Source: Heterostelium multicystogenum
Lineage: Eukaryota; Evosea; Eumycetozoa; Acytosteliales; Acytosteliaceae
Direction of reading: 5' to 3'
Length of the DNA: 64,000 bases
NCBI GenBank assembly: GCA_003667245.1
Contig: RCNN01000070.1
Coordinates: 45,523 to 109,522 of the forward strand
The position numbers were made by a program, and so were the translations under genes. This document shows positions 33,704 through 43,558 of this stretch, piece after piece; the first letter of the stretch is position 1, and each line of letters begins with the position of its first letter. The notes under the pieces are model-generated. The model saw nothing but the letters and a program-made list of their open reading frames with translations, was not told where the DNA came from and searched no databases.

Positions 33704-34887
33704 TGGGAAGGAGTCTTTTTCCTAGTGAGCAGGGGTTTATTCCTCTTCACCTGATGCTTCACATCAGCAGGAGTAGAGGTTGGTATTACCCTTTTACTAG
33801 AATCCTTGTAGGGGGTAGCAGCCAGAGGACATAAGGGATCAGCCTCCACATCGCTAGAGCAAGACTCATCAGAGTTGTCCAAGTCCAGACCAGTGTCGCA
33901 AGACACCGGAATGGCCGAATATACTCCCGAGGAGGTAGGACTGACAGATGGAAGAGAGACATTACTAGAGTGGTACACTACCACATCGGAAGCGGCAGAA
34001 GATTGAGAGACAGTTATAGGAGAAGAGGCAGTCCCCGTGACTGGGGCACCAGAAGTGGATGAGATGACAGAGGAGACGGACTCCGCTGCGGCAACCGGAA
34101 AGTCAGGTGTTAGATTAGAACCACGAGGGGCCATCTCAGAGGAGATACTAAGCTCAACCGCCGATGTATCCATAACATCTTGGAGGTCAGAGGGTGAGTT
34201 ACTGCCGCGGTCATCAACAGCCACAGCTGGTACTTTGTTAGTGGTATTCAATTTGCCTCCGGCACCAGGTCCTTTAGCCTGGACAGCGACAGTCGTAGAA
34301 GTACCTTTGGATTTAACGTGGGGCTGGAACTTTATGATTCTAACCCTAAAGTAATCTTTATATTCTCCCAAGGCCATTGCAGTCTCGGCACTAGGGCAAA
34401 CAGAAGCTCTGTCGAAAAGAGCCGTGATGAATACCTTGTCCTTAACCCTGGCAAAGGAGTAACAGACAGGAATAGCATCAAAATCATTGAGGTTATCCAG
34501 TACGAAGTCCTCAGAGTCAGTCTCCAAGTACAGATGGAGGTAGTGATGGGACGGGAAGAAGATTTCAGGCTTGCAAGAGGGGACTTCGAAGTTCGTTTCT
34601 CTGAAATCGTAAAAACTTTTGCAGTTTTCAGAGAAACTTTTTTTCTCCATTTTGGCAACAACCGTGACACCTTTCGAGCTTCCACCCTTACTGTTGATAG
34701 GCCTGGGATCAACAAGGAACGACCTCAACTTGTCGAGGATACCGGTGTTGTATGAGCCAGCGTTCCTGAAGTAGACTCTCACCATGACATAATCAGGAAT
34801 GAAGAGCTGCTTGTGAGTGCCAAGGAAGCGAGCTTTGGGCTTGATGGAATCAAAGAGCTTTGCGAAATTAAGCCCCTCAGATCCCAT
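33700..34887 (-). CDS. Retrotransposon ORF1 protein
   Basis: About 395 residues from the ATG at 34887 (MGSEGLNFAKLFDSIKPKAR); a longer open frame runs to 35028, but its start region is hydrophobic and looks like 5' leader. The N-terminal half is compact (DYVMVRVYFRNAGSYN, HHYLHLYLETDSEDFVLDNL, KDYFRVRIIKFQPH). The second half is Ser/Thr/Pro-rich and ends in a basic cluster (KHQVKRNKPLLTRKK) that could bind nucleic acid. No zinc knuckle is seen. By position it is the ORF1 RNA-binding/RNP protein of a non-LTR element. The stop TGA overlaps the ORF2 start as ATGA, implying coupled translation. Role inferred from position. Confidence 0.85.
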   Translation of the reverse strand: MGSEGLNFAKLFDSIKPKARFLGTHKQLFIPDYVMVRVYFRNAGSYNTGILDKLRSFLVDPRPINSKGGSSKGVTVVAKMEKKSFSENCKSFYDFRETNFEVPSCKPEIFFPSHHYLHLYLETDSEDFVLDNLNDFDAIPVCYSFARVKDKVFITALFDRASVCPSAETAMALGEYKDYFRVRIIKFQPHVKSKGTSTTVAVQAKGPGAGGKLNTTNKVPAVAVDDRGSNSPSDLQDVMDTSAVELSISSEMAPRGSNLTPDFPVAAAESVSSVISSTSGAPVTGTASSPITVSQSSAASDVVVYHSSNVSLPSVSPTSSGVYSAIPVSCDTGLDLDNSDESCSSDVEADPLCPLAATPYKDSSKRVIPTSTPADVKHQVKRNKPLLTRKKTPSQ

Positions 34888-35204
34888 TGTAAGTATAAGA
34901 ATAACACTACCAAGGATACACGAGGATACACCTTGGATACGCAGAAAGGATGAAGATTGATTGTGGATAGAAAGTAAGCAGATAGAGGATACAAATATTA
35001 TATAAACCCGATGACCAAGCGAAAACAAATGAATCCAGCCTAGCTTGTCACTATAACACTAAAACAAGACTAACGCTACAAGGATGACAATAAATAGGAA
35101 CAGATAATAACTTTATATGTATATATATATATAAATCGGGCTCAGAAATTTGTTCGTTTTTATGGCAATTCTGCCGAATCAAAACTCACTTCATTATATA
35201 AAAG

Positions 35205-35277
35205 CGCCCAATGTGGGGCTCGAACCCACGACCACACGGTTAAGAGCCGTGCGCTCTACCGACTGAGCTAACCGGGC
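35205..35277 (-). tRNA. tRNA-Lys (CTT)
   Basis: Reverse strand starts GCCCGGTTAGCTCAGTCGG. The acceptor GCCCGGT pairs with ATTGGGC, the anticodon arm CACGG-CTCTTAA-CCGTG gives CTT, and the T arm GTGGG-TTCGAGC-CCCAC is perfect. It is followed by CTTTT, a Pol III terminator. 73 nt with discriminator. The retroelement lies immediately downstream on the same strand, so this tRNA gene is the probable landing mark. Confidence 0.97.
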
Positions 35278-35399
35278 TTTGTTGATTTTGAAAAAAACTT
35301 TCTATCATTTTGTTATATCTTTCTGCTTTTCTTTAGAACTTCAATAATGATTCATTTTGTTGAAATAAACCTTTTATAATACAATTAACATAACTGAAT

Positions 35400-35820
35400 A
35401 TCATCTACTCAGCGAGTCCATCCAAATGGCTGGAATTCTATATTTGTGGAGATGTCTTTGGCTTCAAAGGTGTTGTTATTAGCTTAAAATGCACAACTCA
35501 AGTTGAAGTGCTATAGCCATGGATTGATGTAAAGTCCTCTGTACATGAGGTTGACTCTAGACACCAGTTGATTTTGATTCCTATGAATTTAGAATGGATG
35601 ATTCTATGAATGGCGCTAACGAGCTTGCCTTCATTGAATATGGAAGACTGATTCGATCCTAAATACTAGAATATAAAAAACATGGAAAATAACAACTTTT
35701 ACATAACAATGATCAAGTACCATTTGCAAATTGTCCAAGTTCAAAAAGGACTGGCACTACAAAGATTGGTCACTTGACATTCTCAAACATCTCCAAAGAT
35801 AACTAAACCTACTATCAACT
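35400..35820 (+). pseudogene. Possible decayed coding sequence, unidentified
   Basis: A reading stretch with protein-like composition (SKWLEFYICGDVFGFKGVVI, PWIDVKSSVHEVDSRHQLIL) is broken by in-frame stops near 35513 and 35610 and continues in a shifted frame (RMDDSMNGANELAFIEYGRL, then TTKIGHLTFSNISKDN). No intron signals explain the breaks. No family recognised. It may be a relic of a gene disrupted beside the tRNA/retroelement locus, or chance. Confidence 0.3.
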
Positions 35821-36516
35821 TGTAATGCCACAATATATAAATAAAGTGAATTTGGAGAAACTTGTCAAGGTCAGACAAACTCTCGAATTAAAAAAAACAA
35901 AAATTAATTTGTCTATGATTATTATTTCTTTAAACTTAATGACATTTTAAACACTTGAATAATTCTATATTTTAATCTTCTCACGAACATTTTTTGAATC
36001 ATATGATAATAAGTGTGATAGGTGAATATGACTATCTGATATTCGCCAAAAGAAATATATCCCTAATACTTATTAATATATACCCAAGACATTAATCAAT
36101 TAATATAAATATTTATAACATACAATTACGGGAGAACTATTGTTGTCTTTCGTCACAGTTAGTTAATCTTATTTACAATGATTCTCATATTCATTTTATT
36201 TGTTTTTATTGATTAATTAATCTCGATAATGTTGTTGATGGTGAATAATTAAAAACCTATTACTTCAAAAACAAAGGAATGGGAGTTATATAATGATCAA
36301 TCTACTAAATATTGTATAGACCTTTACTTTTTCTTTCTTACTTAAAGCAATATTAAAGCTGTAATACATTTGTTGTAAAAGTTATGCATAATGAAAATTG
36401 TTGCTGTTTACAAAGAAACACTTGACAAAGGAAATGATTATAATATTATTTTGTGTGCTAAAAGACTTTTGATATAGGAATGGTGATATTTATTTTGAAA
36501 TACTTCAGCATTAGGC
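35821..36516. other. Intergenic, no gene recognised
   Basis: AT-rich sequence downstream of RPL15 with no readable frame, no repeat worth naming and no Pol III boxes. Confidence 0.5.
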
Positions 36517-37325
36517 TTATCTGTATCTTCTGAAGACACGGGTGTTTCTTCTCTTGTAGTTGGCACGACGGGATGGTCTGGCCTTTGAGGCAGAACGAGT
36601 TCCCTTGTTTCTGAGACCTCTGGCAGAGACACCAGCAGAGGTGAGACCACGGAGTTCACGGTGCTTGTGGACTGGGTCACAGATCCAGTTGTAACGAGCG
36701 TCATTACGGATGGCTTGGTGTGAGTGATCTACCAAGATGACTTCGTAGTATTTGTAGGTGGAGTCTTGGTTGACCCAGTATGAGTTGAGGACACGCAAGT
36801 TTGGACAACGACGACCAACACGCTCTTCAGCGACAGAACGCAAGTTTCTGGATGGCTTCAATTCGTTGACACCATGGGTCTTTGGCTTACCACCAGTACG
36901 ACCACCTGGAACTTGTCTCTTTCTACCTCCACGACGGACACGGATACGGTAGACTACGAAAACCTTGAGTGGCTTTGTAACCTAAACGTCTGGCTCTGTC
37001 TGGACGTGATGGATGTGCAGCACGGTGGCAGACTGGCAAGTTTCTGTATTCCCAGCATCTGATTCTGAGAAGGAAACGAACAGCATCAGATTGCTTCTTC
37101 TTGTAAAGCTCCTGTAAGTATTTATAGGCACCTGTAAAGATGATACATTGTTAGAATCTTGTGCTGGTTTGGTGCTTGATATTGTATGTGTGTTGTGTGT
37201 TAGATGGAGCTAGCTAGCTAGTTTAGACACTCTTTCTGATCTATCTATCTACTACTATACTATCATCTACTATACATCACCTATACATATCCAAAAGTAG
37301 TTCTATAATGTAGATACACACCCAT
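36517..37325 (-). CDS. rpl15: 60S ribosomal protein L15 (eL15)
   Basis: Component of the large ribosomal subunit. Exon 1 is only ATGG (37325-37322). A 190-bp intron (GTGTGT..TTTACAG) precedes exon 2 (37131-36517), which restores [19 protein letters not shown]. The body follows L15 closely: [62 protein letters not shown] and a basic C-terminus ending FRRYR. One surplus T in GGTTTTCG near 36957 breaks the frame; without it QGF continues as [20 protein letters not shown]. Spliced length is 619 nt, or 618 without that T, giving 205 residues, as in the family. It is divergent from DPM2. Confidence 0.96.
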
Positions 37326-37918
37326 TCCTCACTATGACCAAAGAGTAAAAGAAAACTAATATCAATCGTTTTGTCAAAGGTAATCCATAGAGGCGACAGT
37401 CCCACTGCAAGGAACTCGTCTCGCAACTCCACCACACAAAAAAACTAAAATTCAAAAAAAATGAAAATTCAATTGTCAAAAGAACTTCCTATTTTTTAAG
37501 TTTTTTTGGCTGGTTGTTCCATCACAGCATTGTTTTTAGTGTTGTGAGAATCTAAAGTGAGCGGGTCTGCTGATTGTGCCTCGTGACAGCAACTTGGCTG
37601 CGCTCTCAGCAGCAATACAAAGCTGGGGTCGTCTGCTCTTGATATTGTTATTATAATATAATGAAATCAAAATGATTACAATGTAATTTAGTTGAGTGAT
37701 TGAATGCTTGACAACCTATAATAATAATGAGTTGATTAGTCAATGAGTCATCATCATAAATTGAGTAGTTATAATCATCTCATGATCTACTACAACTATT
37801 TTTATTTTTGTTTTTTATGAAGTTATTTTCATTTTCTTAATTAAAAGATATATAAACATACCAACCTACTTGTTTCTATCTTTAAATTAACTAATATTAT
37901 AATATATTATATATAGAA
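37326..37918. promoter_or_regulatory. Divergent promoter region of RPL15 and DPM2, with a GC-rich island
   Basis: About 590 bp. Most is AT-rich, but 37555-37640 is unusually GC-rich and contains a small hairpin (GCTGC GCTCTCA GCAGC). A second less AT-rich patch is at 37385-37435. They could be 5' leader sequence of RPL15 or a small structured RNA. No snRNA-type upstream element (CCCAYAA) is visible nearby. Confidence 0.4.
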
Positions 37919-38342
37919 ATGGTATGTTAGTGTCTAGACTTAGTTTGATAGCCCCATTATAACATAAAGTTAATCATTGCTTTCTTATGTACTTCTTCTG
38001 AAAATGAAATGATTGATTTATATATATATATCTTTCTAGAGTGTAACTGACAGATGTATTGGATTGTCATTGCTTTTGTTTAGCATTACAGTATTTGTTT
38101 ATTATACTGCTTGGGTGATTCTTTCTGTAAGTGTATTCTCTGTTTCATAATGCTCATCATTCATTAATATTGTTACACTTACCACCTATATTTAGCCATT
38201 CATTGACAGTGATCATTGGATTCATCAATATTTCCTTCCAAGAGAATATGGAATCATTATTCCTTTGATGTTGGTTGTAGTTGGTTTGACTGTTATTGGA
38301 ACATTTTTAGGTTTAGTTATGGTCAAGTCAAAGAAGAAATAA
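37919..38342 (+). CDS. dpm2: Dolichol-phosphate mannosyltransferase subunit DPM2
   Basis: Small ER membrane protein that stabilises the catalytic DPM1 and takes part in GPI-anchor and N-glycan precursor synthesis. Three exons: 37919-37921 (the ATG alone), 38040-38126 and 38196-38342. Spliced, 79 codons including the stop. Two membrane helices are evident (IGLSLLLFSITVFVYYTAWV and IIIPLMLVVVGLTVIGTFL). The segment between, with YYTAWVILS then PFIDSDHWIHQYFLPREYG, is the DPM2 signature. The C-terminus is basic (KSKKK), fitting an ER protein. No frame break. Short genes with two tiny introns like this are easily missed by ORF searches. Confidence 0.95.
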
Positions 38343-38581
38343 ACTAATAGTAATAATAGTAATATAATAGTAGATATAGAGATAGTTAGGTCAAATCATT
38401 ATACAAGTGGATCGAATTGGATGGGGAAAGATTATAGTCAACAATATAGTATATACTATTGTTGATTTATTTATTTACAATTAATGGTATAGTTTTGGGT
38501 GTTTGGTCGAGTTATTTAGATGTTATTTACATAGATTAGATGATAGGTGGTGGATGGTAGTCTGATAGTTATCTCAATTAT

Positions 38582-39390
38582 CTATTGGGTTGCTATCGAT
38601 ACAATAAATCCATGTGACTCTAATGAGCGTAATACATCATCTACATTTGGATTACCGCGGAGGACGAGACGATCCTCATCAGCTGAAACATTGCATCCAT
38701 TGACTCCTTTGGTTCCATTCATTAATTTGTAAACTATATCTTCACAATGTTGACACATCATTCCTTTTATATCGATTAATGTTTGATCAGCACTTGATTC
38801 CTAAATATTATGAAATATCCACAAAGTTAGTATTAAGTTGGTTATATTTAGTTGGAAGCAGAGTCATGGTGTTCTTTACCTCTATTGCGTTCTTATTTGG
38901 TTGTTGGGATTGTGTTTCTTGTTCATCTTGTTGTTGTTGTTGCTTTTGTTTAGTTGGAGTTAAGAGAGAGGAGAATACAGATGAGGATGATTTTCTTAAA
39001 ACAGGACTGGTATTTGAAGAAGGCGGTGTGGTTGTTGTTGGAGAATAGGTTGCACTTAGAGATGTAGATTTTCCTCTTTGCTTTGTCGGGTGCTCTTTCG
39101 CAGAAATGATCCAACCATTCTTGTGCTTCATCCATTGTTGGAGCTTGGAATTGGTAGACACGTCCCTCAATTGCCAGCTCTATTTGTGTATTCAGTCTAG
39201 TAGGCATCTGTGTCATGCTAGAAAGCGAAATGATATCGATAGGCACTCTATCATAGGCGCTCTTAAAGTAACACAATTCATTGTTATCGTATAAAACAAA
39301 CCAACGTTGTTTCCAAGATTTGACAATGCCACCTTGTTTAGTCATCCAGCCTTCCTTCACTGTGACTCTATCTGTAGGATCAAACTTCAT
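38582..39390 (-). CDS. PH domain + heavy-metal-associated (HMA) domain protein
   Basis: Two exons, 39390-38880 and 38800-38582, joined as NAIE-ESSADQTLIDIKG. Residues about 10-110 are a PH domain (VKEGWMTKQGGIVKSWKQRW, FVLYDNNELCYFKS, APTMDEAQEWLDHFCE). A Ser/Thr/Gln-rich linker follows. Residues about 178-240 form an HMA/Atx1-type fold with GMMCQHCEDIVYKLM, the GMxCxxC metal site, and a C-terminal VDDVLRSLESHGF. A surplus base between 39060 and 39090 breaks the frame; spliced length is 730 nt, or 729 without it, giving 242 residues. Predicted role: metal-binding protein recruited to membrane phosphoinositides, a combination I do not know as an established family. Both domain calls rest on visible motifs. 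Confidence 0.82.
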
Positions 39391-39956
39391 TATTTAATTA
39401 TTATTATGTATTGGATAAGTAATATTATATATGTTTATCTATATATCTATATCTATTATTAATCTATTCTATTTGTTTAATATTAGTGCCATATCATAAT
39501 ATTAATAATAACAAGAGAATTGAGTAAAATTAAAGGGTTCGAATCATCAATTTTCATCACAAAAACAAAGTGTGGTTCCCACCAAATGATGAAAAATCTA
39601 TAAAAATCAATGTTCTTTTATGTTTTGCCAATTTGGATTCCATTACCAGTTTGTGTGAGATCTGTGCATTAAACTTATCGATTGTTTTTAATTTTTAAAG
39701 CCAAACATCTTTTTCATAAACTTTTTCATAATGAAAGTTTTTAACCAGTGAAAACAAAAGACGATTCATTCGGCTGGTATTGGTCATATGACAAATAAAA
39801 ATTAAAAATCTGAGATCTCCTTATAAGTCAAAGAGGTCATGGAGAATCTCTTTTTACTTTTATCTTATAACTATTAAAATGGGACTAAACTTCTTTTTTG
39901 ATAAGTTGATTTTGTTTTTTTTTTAAGGTGAACATAAATATTTTATTTATTTAGAT
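39391..39956. other. Intergenic, no gene recognised
   Basis: 566 bp downstream of the E2F-like gene and upstream of the PH/HMA gene, AT-rich. A B-box-like GGTTCGAATC at 39536 has no A box or tRNA fold around it. Confidence 0.5.
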
Positions 39957-41273
39957 TTATAAAGTAGAGTTGAGGATCTCGTCGATGGTTGGTGGACCTA
40001 ACCATTGGTAGTATTGTTTAGATCCGGTCTTTGGGATCTTTCCAATGATACCAAGACTGTCGAGAATGTTGGCAATGTCATACAATCTTTTACATTTGGC
40101 TGGCATTGATTCCAAGTTGTAGATTTCCTTGGCGTCGGCTACAGAGACTTGTTGTCTCGAGAAAAAACAATTTGATAAAATGATGGCAGAGGTTTGAAAT
40201 CGATTTGATGGATGGTTCTGAGGTCTCGCTAGATGCATCAGAGCTTTGGGTAATTGATCAGCAGAGCTGTTTAAATAGATAGATACGATGTTTGGACGAA
40301 TATGTTGAAGACCATTCCAGAAGAATGTATCTCTTTCCTCCTTAGTGACAACACCCAGACATTCCATTACATTCAAAATCTCATAGAATCTGCGTTTGTT
40401 GACTTTTAATTTGGTTTTGAGAGACTCGAGATCCATTTTCTTTCGCACAACACAATCCCTAAACTCGCCAAGCAAGATATCGCAAATCTTCTTTAATGAT
40501 TTTTCACTACGTTTGACTGGTCCTGCGCCATTGAGTACTATAGCATTCATTCTTGGGGAAGGAATGCTTTGGGCTACTGGAGTTCTTGGTACTCTTAATG
40601 TTGATGTTGGTGATGTATTGGTGGAGTTGGGTGCTGAATATGAATATGGTTGGTGGACTGTAGAAATATTCTTGTTGTAGTTGTTCATTGCATTTTGTTG
40701 TGGTAATTGGTGATATTGTTGTTGCTGTTGCTTTGGTGTTGTTGGTATAAATGATTATAGTTGTAGTTGTTTGAGTTGGAAGTGGTAGTAGTAGTAGTAG
40801 AGATTTGTTGAGTTTGAGAAGTGTTTGATGGAAATTCAATTGATTGAAGAGATGAAATTAATTTCCATTCAACCGAACTTGTTTCAAAGTCAGACATTGG
40901 ATCAGATGATTCATCAGAAGAGTAATCACAGGAGTACATTGAGTTTGTTTGTAGAAAAATCAAGTTCATCTTGGAGGATTAATCTATCGATATTGTCGAC
41001 AGACTGAACATCATCCATGATCATATCTTGTTGGAAATCAAATGGAAGAAGTTGATCTGGAAAATCTGAACATGTTCCTTGATCAATGATTGGATTGGTA
41101 GTTCCCAAAAATGCATCAAAAATATTATTTATAGAAGTTTGTTTCATGAAGTTTAAATGACTGAACATTTCTTCTTGATGATAACTATTCAATTGGTTGT
41201 CATTGTTTATGTTGTTATTGATGTTATTCAAATTATCAATTGAATCAAAGTTATTGATATTAGTTTGATCCAT
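39957..41273 (-). CDS. E2F/DP-family transcription factor with two winged-helix domains
   Basis: Start at 41273 (MDQTNINNFDSIDN); Asn/Gln/Ser-rich N-terminal half. Then two E2F/DP winged helices. The first (SLKKICDILLGEF, VNKRRFYEILNVMECLGVV) and second (RFQTSAIILSNCFF, KCKRLYDIANILDSLGII) each end with the RRxYD-type recognition helix. Tandem DNA-binding domains with no visible DP dimerisation coil is the layout of atypical E2Fs (E2F7/8 in animals, DEL in plants), which repress E2F targets without DP. The C-terminus follows the second domain closely (YYQWLGPPTIDEILNSTL). Frame breaks near 40960 and 40690. Cell-cycle role inferred from family. Confidence 0.85.
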
Positions 41274-42448
41274 TATTAATATGATTATTATTGATTTGGT
41301 TATTATGTTTAGTTGTAGTTACTATTACTAATTGTTATTATTGTTTGCTATTGCTTTGTTATTGTTTATTTTATCTTTGTTTTATTTCTATAACTATAGT
41401 TATAGTTATATTTATTTATTATTGTTATTATTATTATTATTTGTTGATTATACATTTCGGTAATGGAAATAAAGAATGAATTTATAGTTGATGCCTCAAA
41501 GTCAATCGACATTTCACGATTGTAAATACGAACCCACTAGTGAATGGGTTACTACTATATGCAAATTTACATCGTAGGAGTCCATGGAATTCATTAATAA
41601 TGATCTAATTAAATGAGAGTAACATCGAGATCTGTGAGCATAACCAAAAGGTAACAAAGTCTCCATAAGGTAAAAACATCACTTTGCAAAGTGAAAATTA
41701 AACACAATGACAAGATTTGTGTAGTACACAAGTGCGATCTGTAAAAATAAAATTGACCCAACACACTTGATGATCTGCAACAAAGTGCTGCGTTGTTTTT
41801 TAAATCACTCAACATCAGTCAACACAAAAAAATTCAATTGATCAAAATTAAAAAATATGCTTTGTGTGTGGTCAGCAAATTTAGTGAGGGTGGCAGATCG
41901 TAACTGTCATCAATTAGTTCTGTGTTGTTCATGTTAACATTGTGAAGCTGATCTAGATCATACATCACTCTTAAACCATTGTTACCATAACCATCAATTA
42001 ATCAATCGATCACCCATTTCCAATCATTTTCAGGACAATGGGTTTGTATTAACAACAACAATATTTATAATAATAAATTTTCAAATAAACTTTTTGCTTG
42101 TCTTATGACTTTTATGATTGACTATTTAAGGATCTAATTATTCAATTTTGTGCTTATGTATATATATATATATATGTGTGTGTATATGTGTTGAACACAT
42201 AAGTGATACAAATATTTAAATATCTATATGTACAAAAAAGGTAAAAAAGATGATGATAATACTATTACTTAACTCAGTATTATATAATAGTAAAGTAATA
42301 ACAGTCCATTAATAAATAATCACATGTTACTGGTTGATTGATGGAGAGTTGGTTGGTTGATTTTGTTGTTAACAATATAGCAGTGTTGTACATACAGATA
42401 AATAGGATGATTTATTTTATTTTAAAAAATTGTTATCTATTACTTTAT
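41274..42448. other. Intergenic, upstream of the E2F gene
   Basis: About 1.2 kb. ATT-rich near the E2F start, then mixed sequence near 41500-42010 without a recognisable protein, then TA/TG repeats near 42160. No RNA gene seen. Confidence 0.5.
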
Positions 42449-43558
42449 CTATCTTGGTGTCTGAGAACAAAACGGTGAACCTGGTGTCATTGGGGTCATA
42501 GATGATGGTGATATCACTTGCATGTTAACCACTATCCATATTGCAGTTGCTTCAGCACGGATGGAACCGTTTTGGTCTTTAATGGTGGAGGTAACATATA
42601 TCTTTTTGCCTTCTCTTCGCTCTATTTTGGTTTCGATTAATGATACAGATAATAATGGTACAAATTTCTTATAATTTACAGATAGATTTGCTGTTACTGC
42701 GTATTTCTTTTGCTTAAATTGATTATTACTATTTTTATCATTATTGTTGCTGACACTATCTATATTGTTTATATTTAAAATGGTTGGTATTCTCTTCTTC
42801 ATTTTCTTTGCTATTTTCTTCCTCTTCATCAAAATTATTATTGTAGTAGTAGCGGATGCAGCATGCCATACTGTCGTCAAACACACTTGCCAATGCGCCA
42901 CCATGCACACAACCTGGTGGGCCTTCGCAATTGTCATTCCAAAATATATATCCTATCAGTGATCTGTCGTTGATGATATTTGGAAAAGGGAAGTGATTGG
43001 TTACATCTGCCATGCTAATATCGTTTGTCGGGGATTCTTCTTGTGTTGTTAATTTTCGATCATGTATAATCGAACTATATCCTTTCCAAAAGTATTTTGT
43101 GACAAACTTTCTATCTTGATAAACATAGTTTCTGCCTTTGAATCCAGCTTGGTTGCGCTTTGAATCATTATCCATTCCATTTCTCGATACCATCTGAAGG
43201 TCGCTTCTCTTCCCCAGCGCGATAGCCCAGTGTGGCCATTCAATCATGTCTTCGTCCAAAAGATCATGATTAGCAGACATAGATGGTTGTTTAAATTCAA
43301 ATGGTTTATATTGAGATGATCCAGTTGATGACTGTTGCTGTTGGTGCTAACAATGTTTGGTGATGCTATTATATGATTGGTTGGCGTTGTAGGTGTTACG
43401 TGTAAATAAGAGTCATCAATGATCGATGATGAATAGTCTATATGTTTATGTTTAGAGCTTTTGCTTTTGCGCTTGTCCAAACTCTGTTGCTGTTGTTGTT
43501 GGTGATTTCCAAATGTAATGAAAATAGTTTTCAGTGCTTTCCAAAAACTACTTGTCAT
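42449..43558 (-). CDS. Hotdog-fold thioesterase (THEM4/PaaI-like)
   Basis: Start at 43558 (MTSSFWKALKTIFITFGN), followed by a Gln- and Ser-rich N-terminal region. The catalytic part contains GPPGCVHGGALASVFDDSMA, the HGG(A/x)xA..DD motif of acyl-CoA thioesterases, and later TANLSVNYKKFVPL and EGKKIYVTSTIKDQNG with EATAIWI, the remaining hotdog strands. An acidic/Asn-rich insert of about 45 residues interrupts the fold after the central helix, as is common in dictyostelid proteins. Frame breaks near 43280 and 42760. Predicted to hydrolyse acyl-CoA; substrate and compartment unknown. The first 20 residues could be a weak targeting signal. Confidence 0.8.

Larger units (their letters stand above)
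29926..35140 (-). mobile_element. tRNA-associated non-LTR retrotransposon (TRE-like), apparently complete
   Basis: Two ORFs on the minus strand (ORF1 34887-33700, ORF2 33703-30167). The 3' region carries A tails (T runs on + at about 30117-30139, 30070-30083 and 29926-29950). The 5' side lies just downstream of a tRNA-Lys gene on the same strand (tRNA 3' end at 35205). ORF2 encodes an AP-endonuclease, a reverse transcriptase and a Cys/His tail. In dictyostelids such elements (TRE3, TRE5 and related) insert near tRNA genes; downstream placement resembles TRE3. Both ORFs are intact in a window where most genes are frame-broken. Exact ends are uncertain: AT repeats on both flanks hide any target-site duplication, and which T tract is the true tail is unclear. 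Confidence 0.88.

Noticed and set aside
35100..35140. Target-site duplication flanking the retroelement
   Set aside because: TA-repeat sequence on both sides matches trivially; no unique duplicated word could be identified.
39530..39560. B-box-like GGTTCGAATC suggesting a tRNA
   Set aside because: No A box, no cloverleaf and no terminator at suitable positions.
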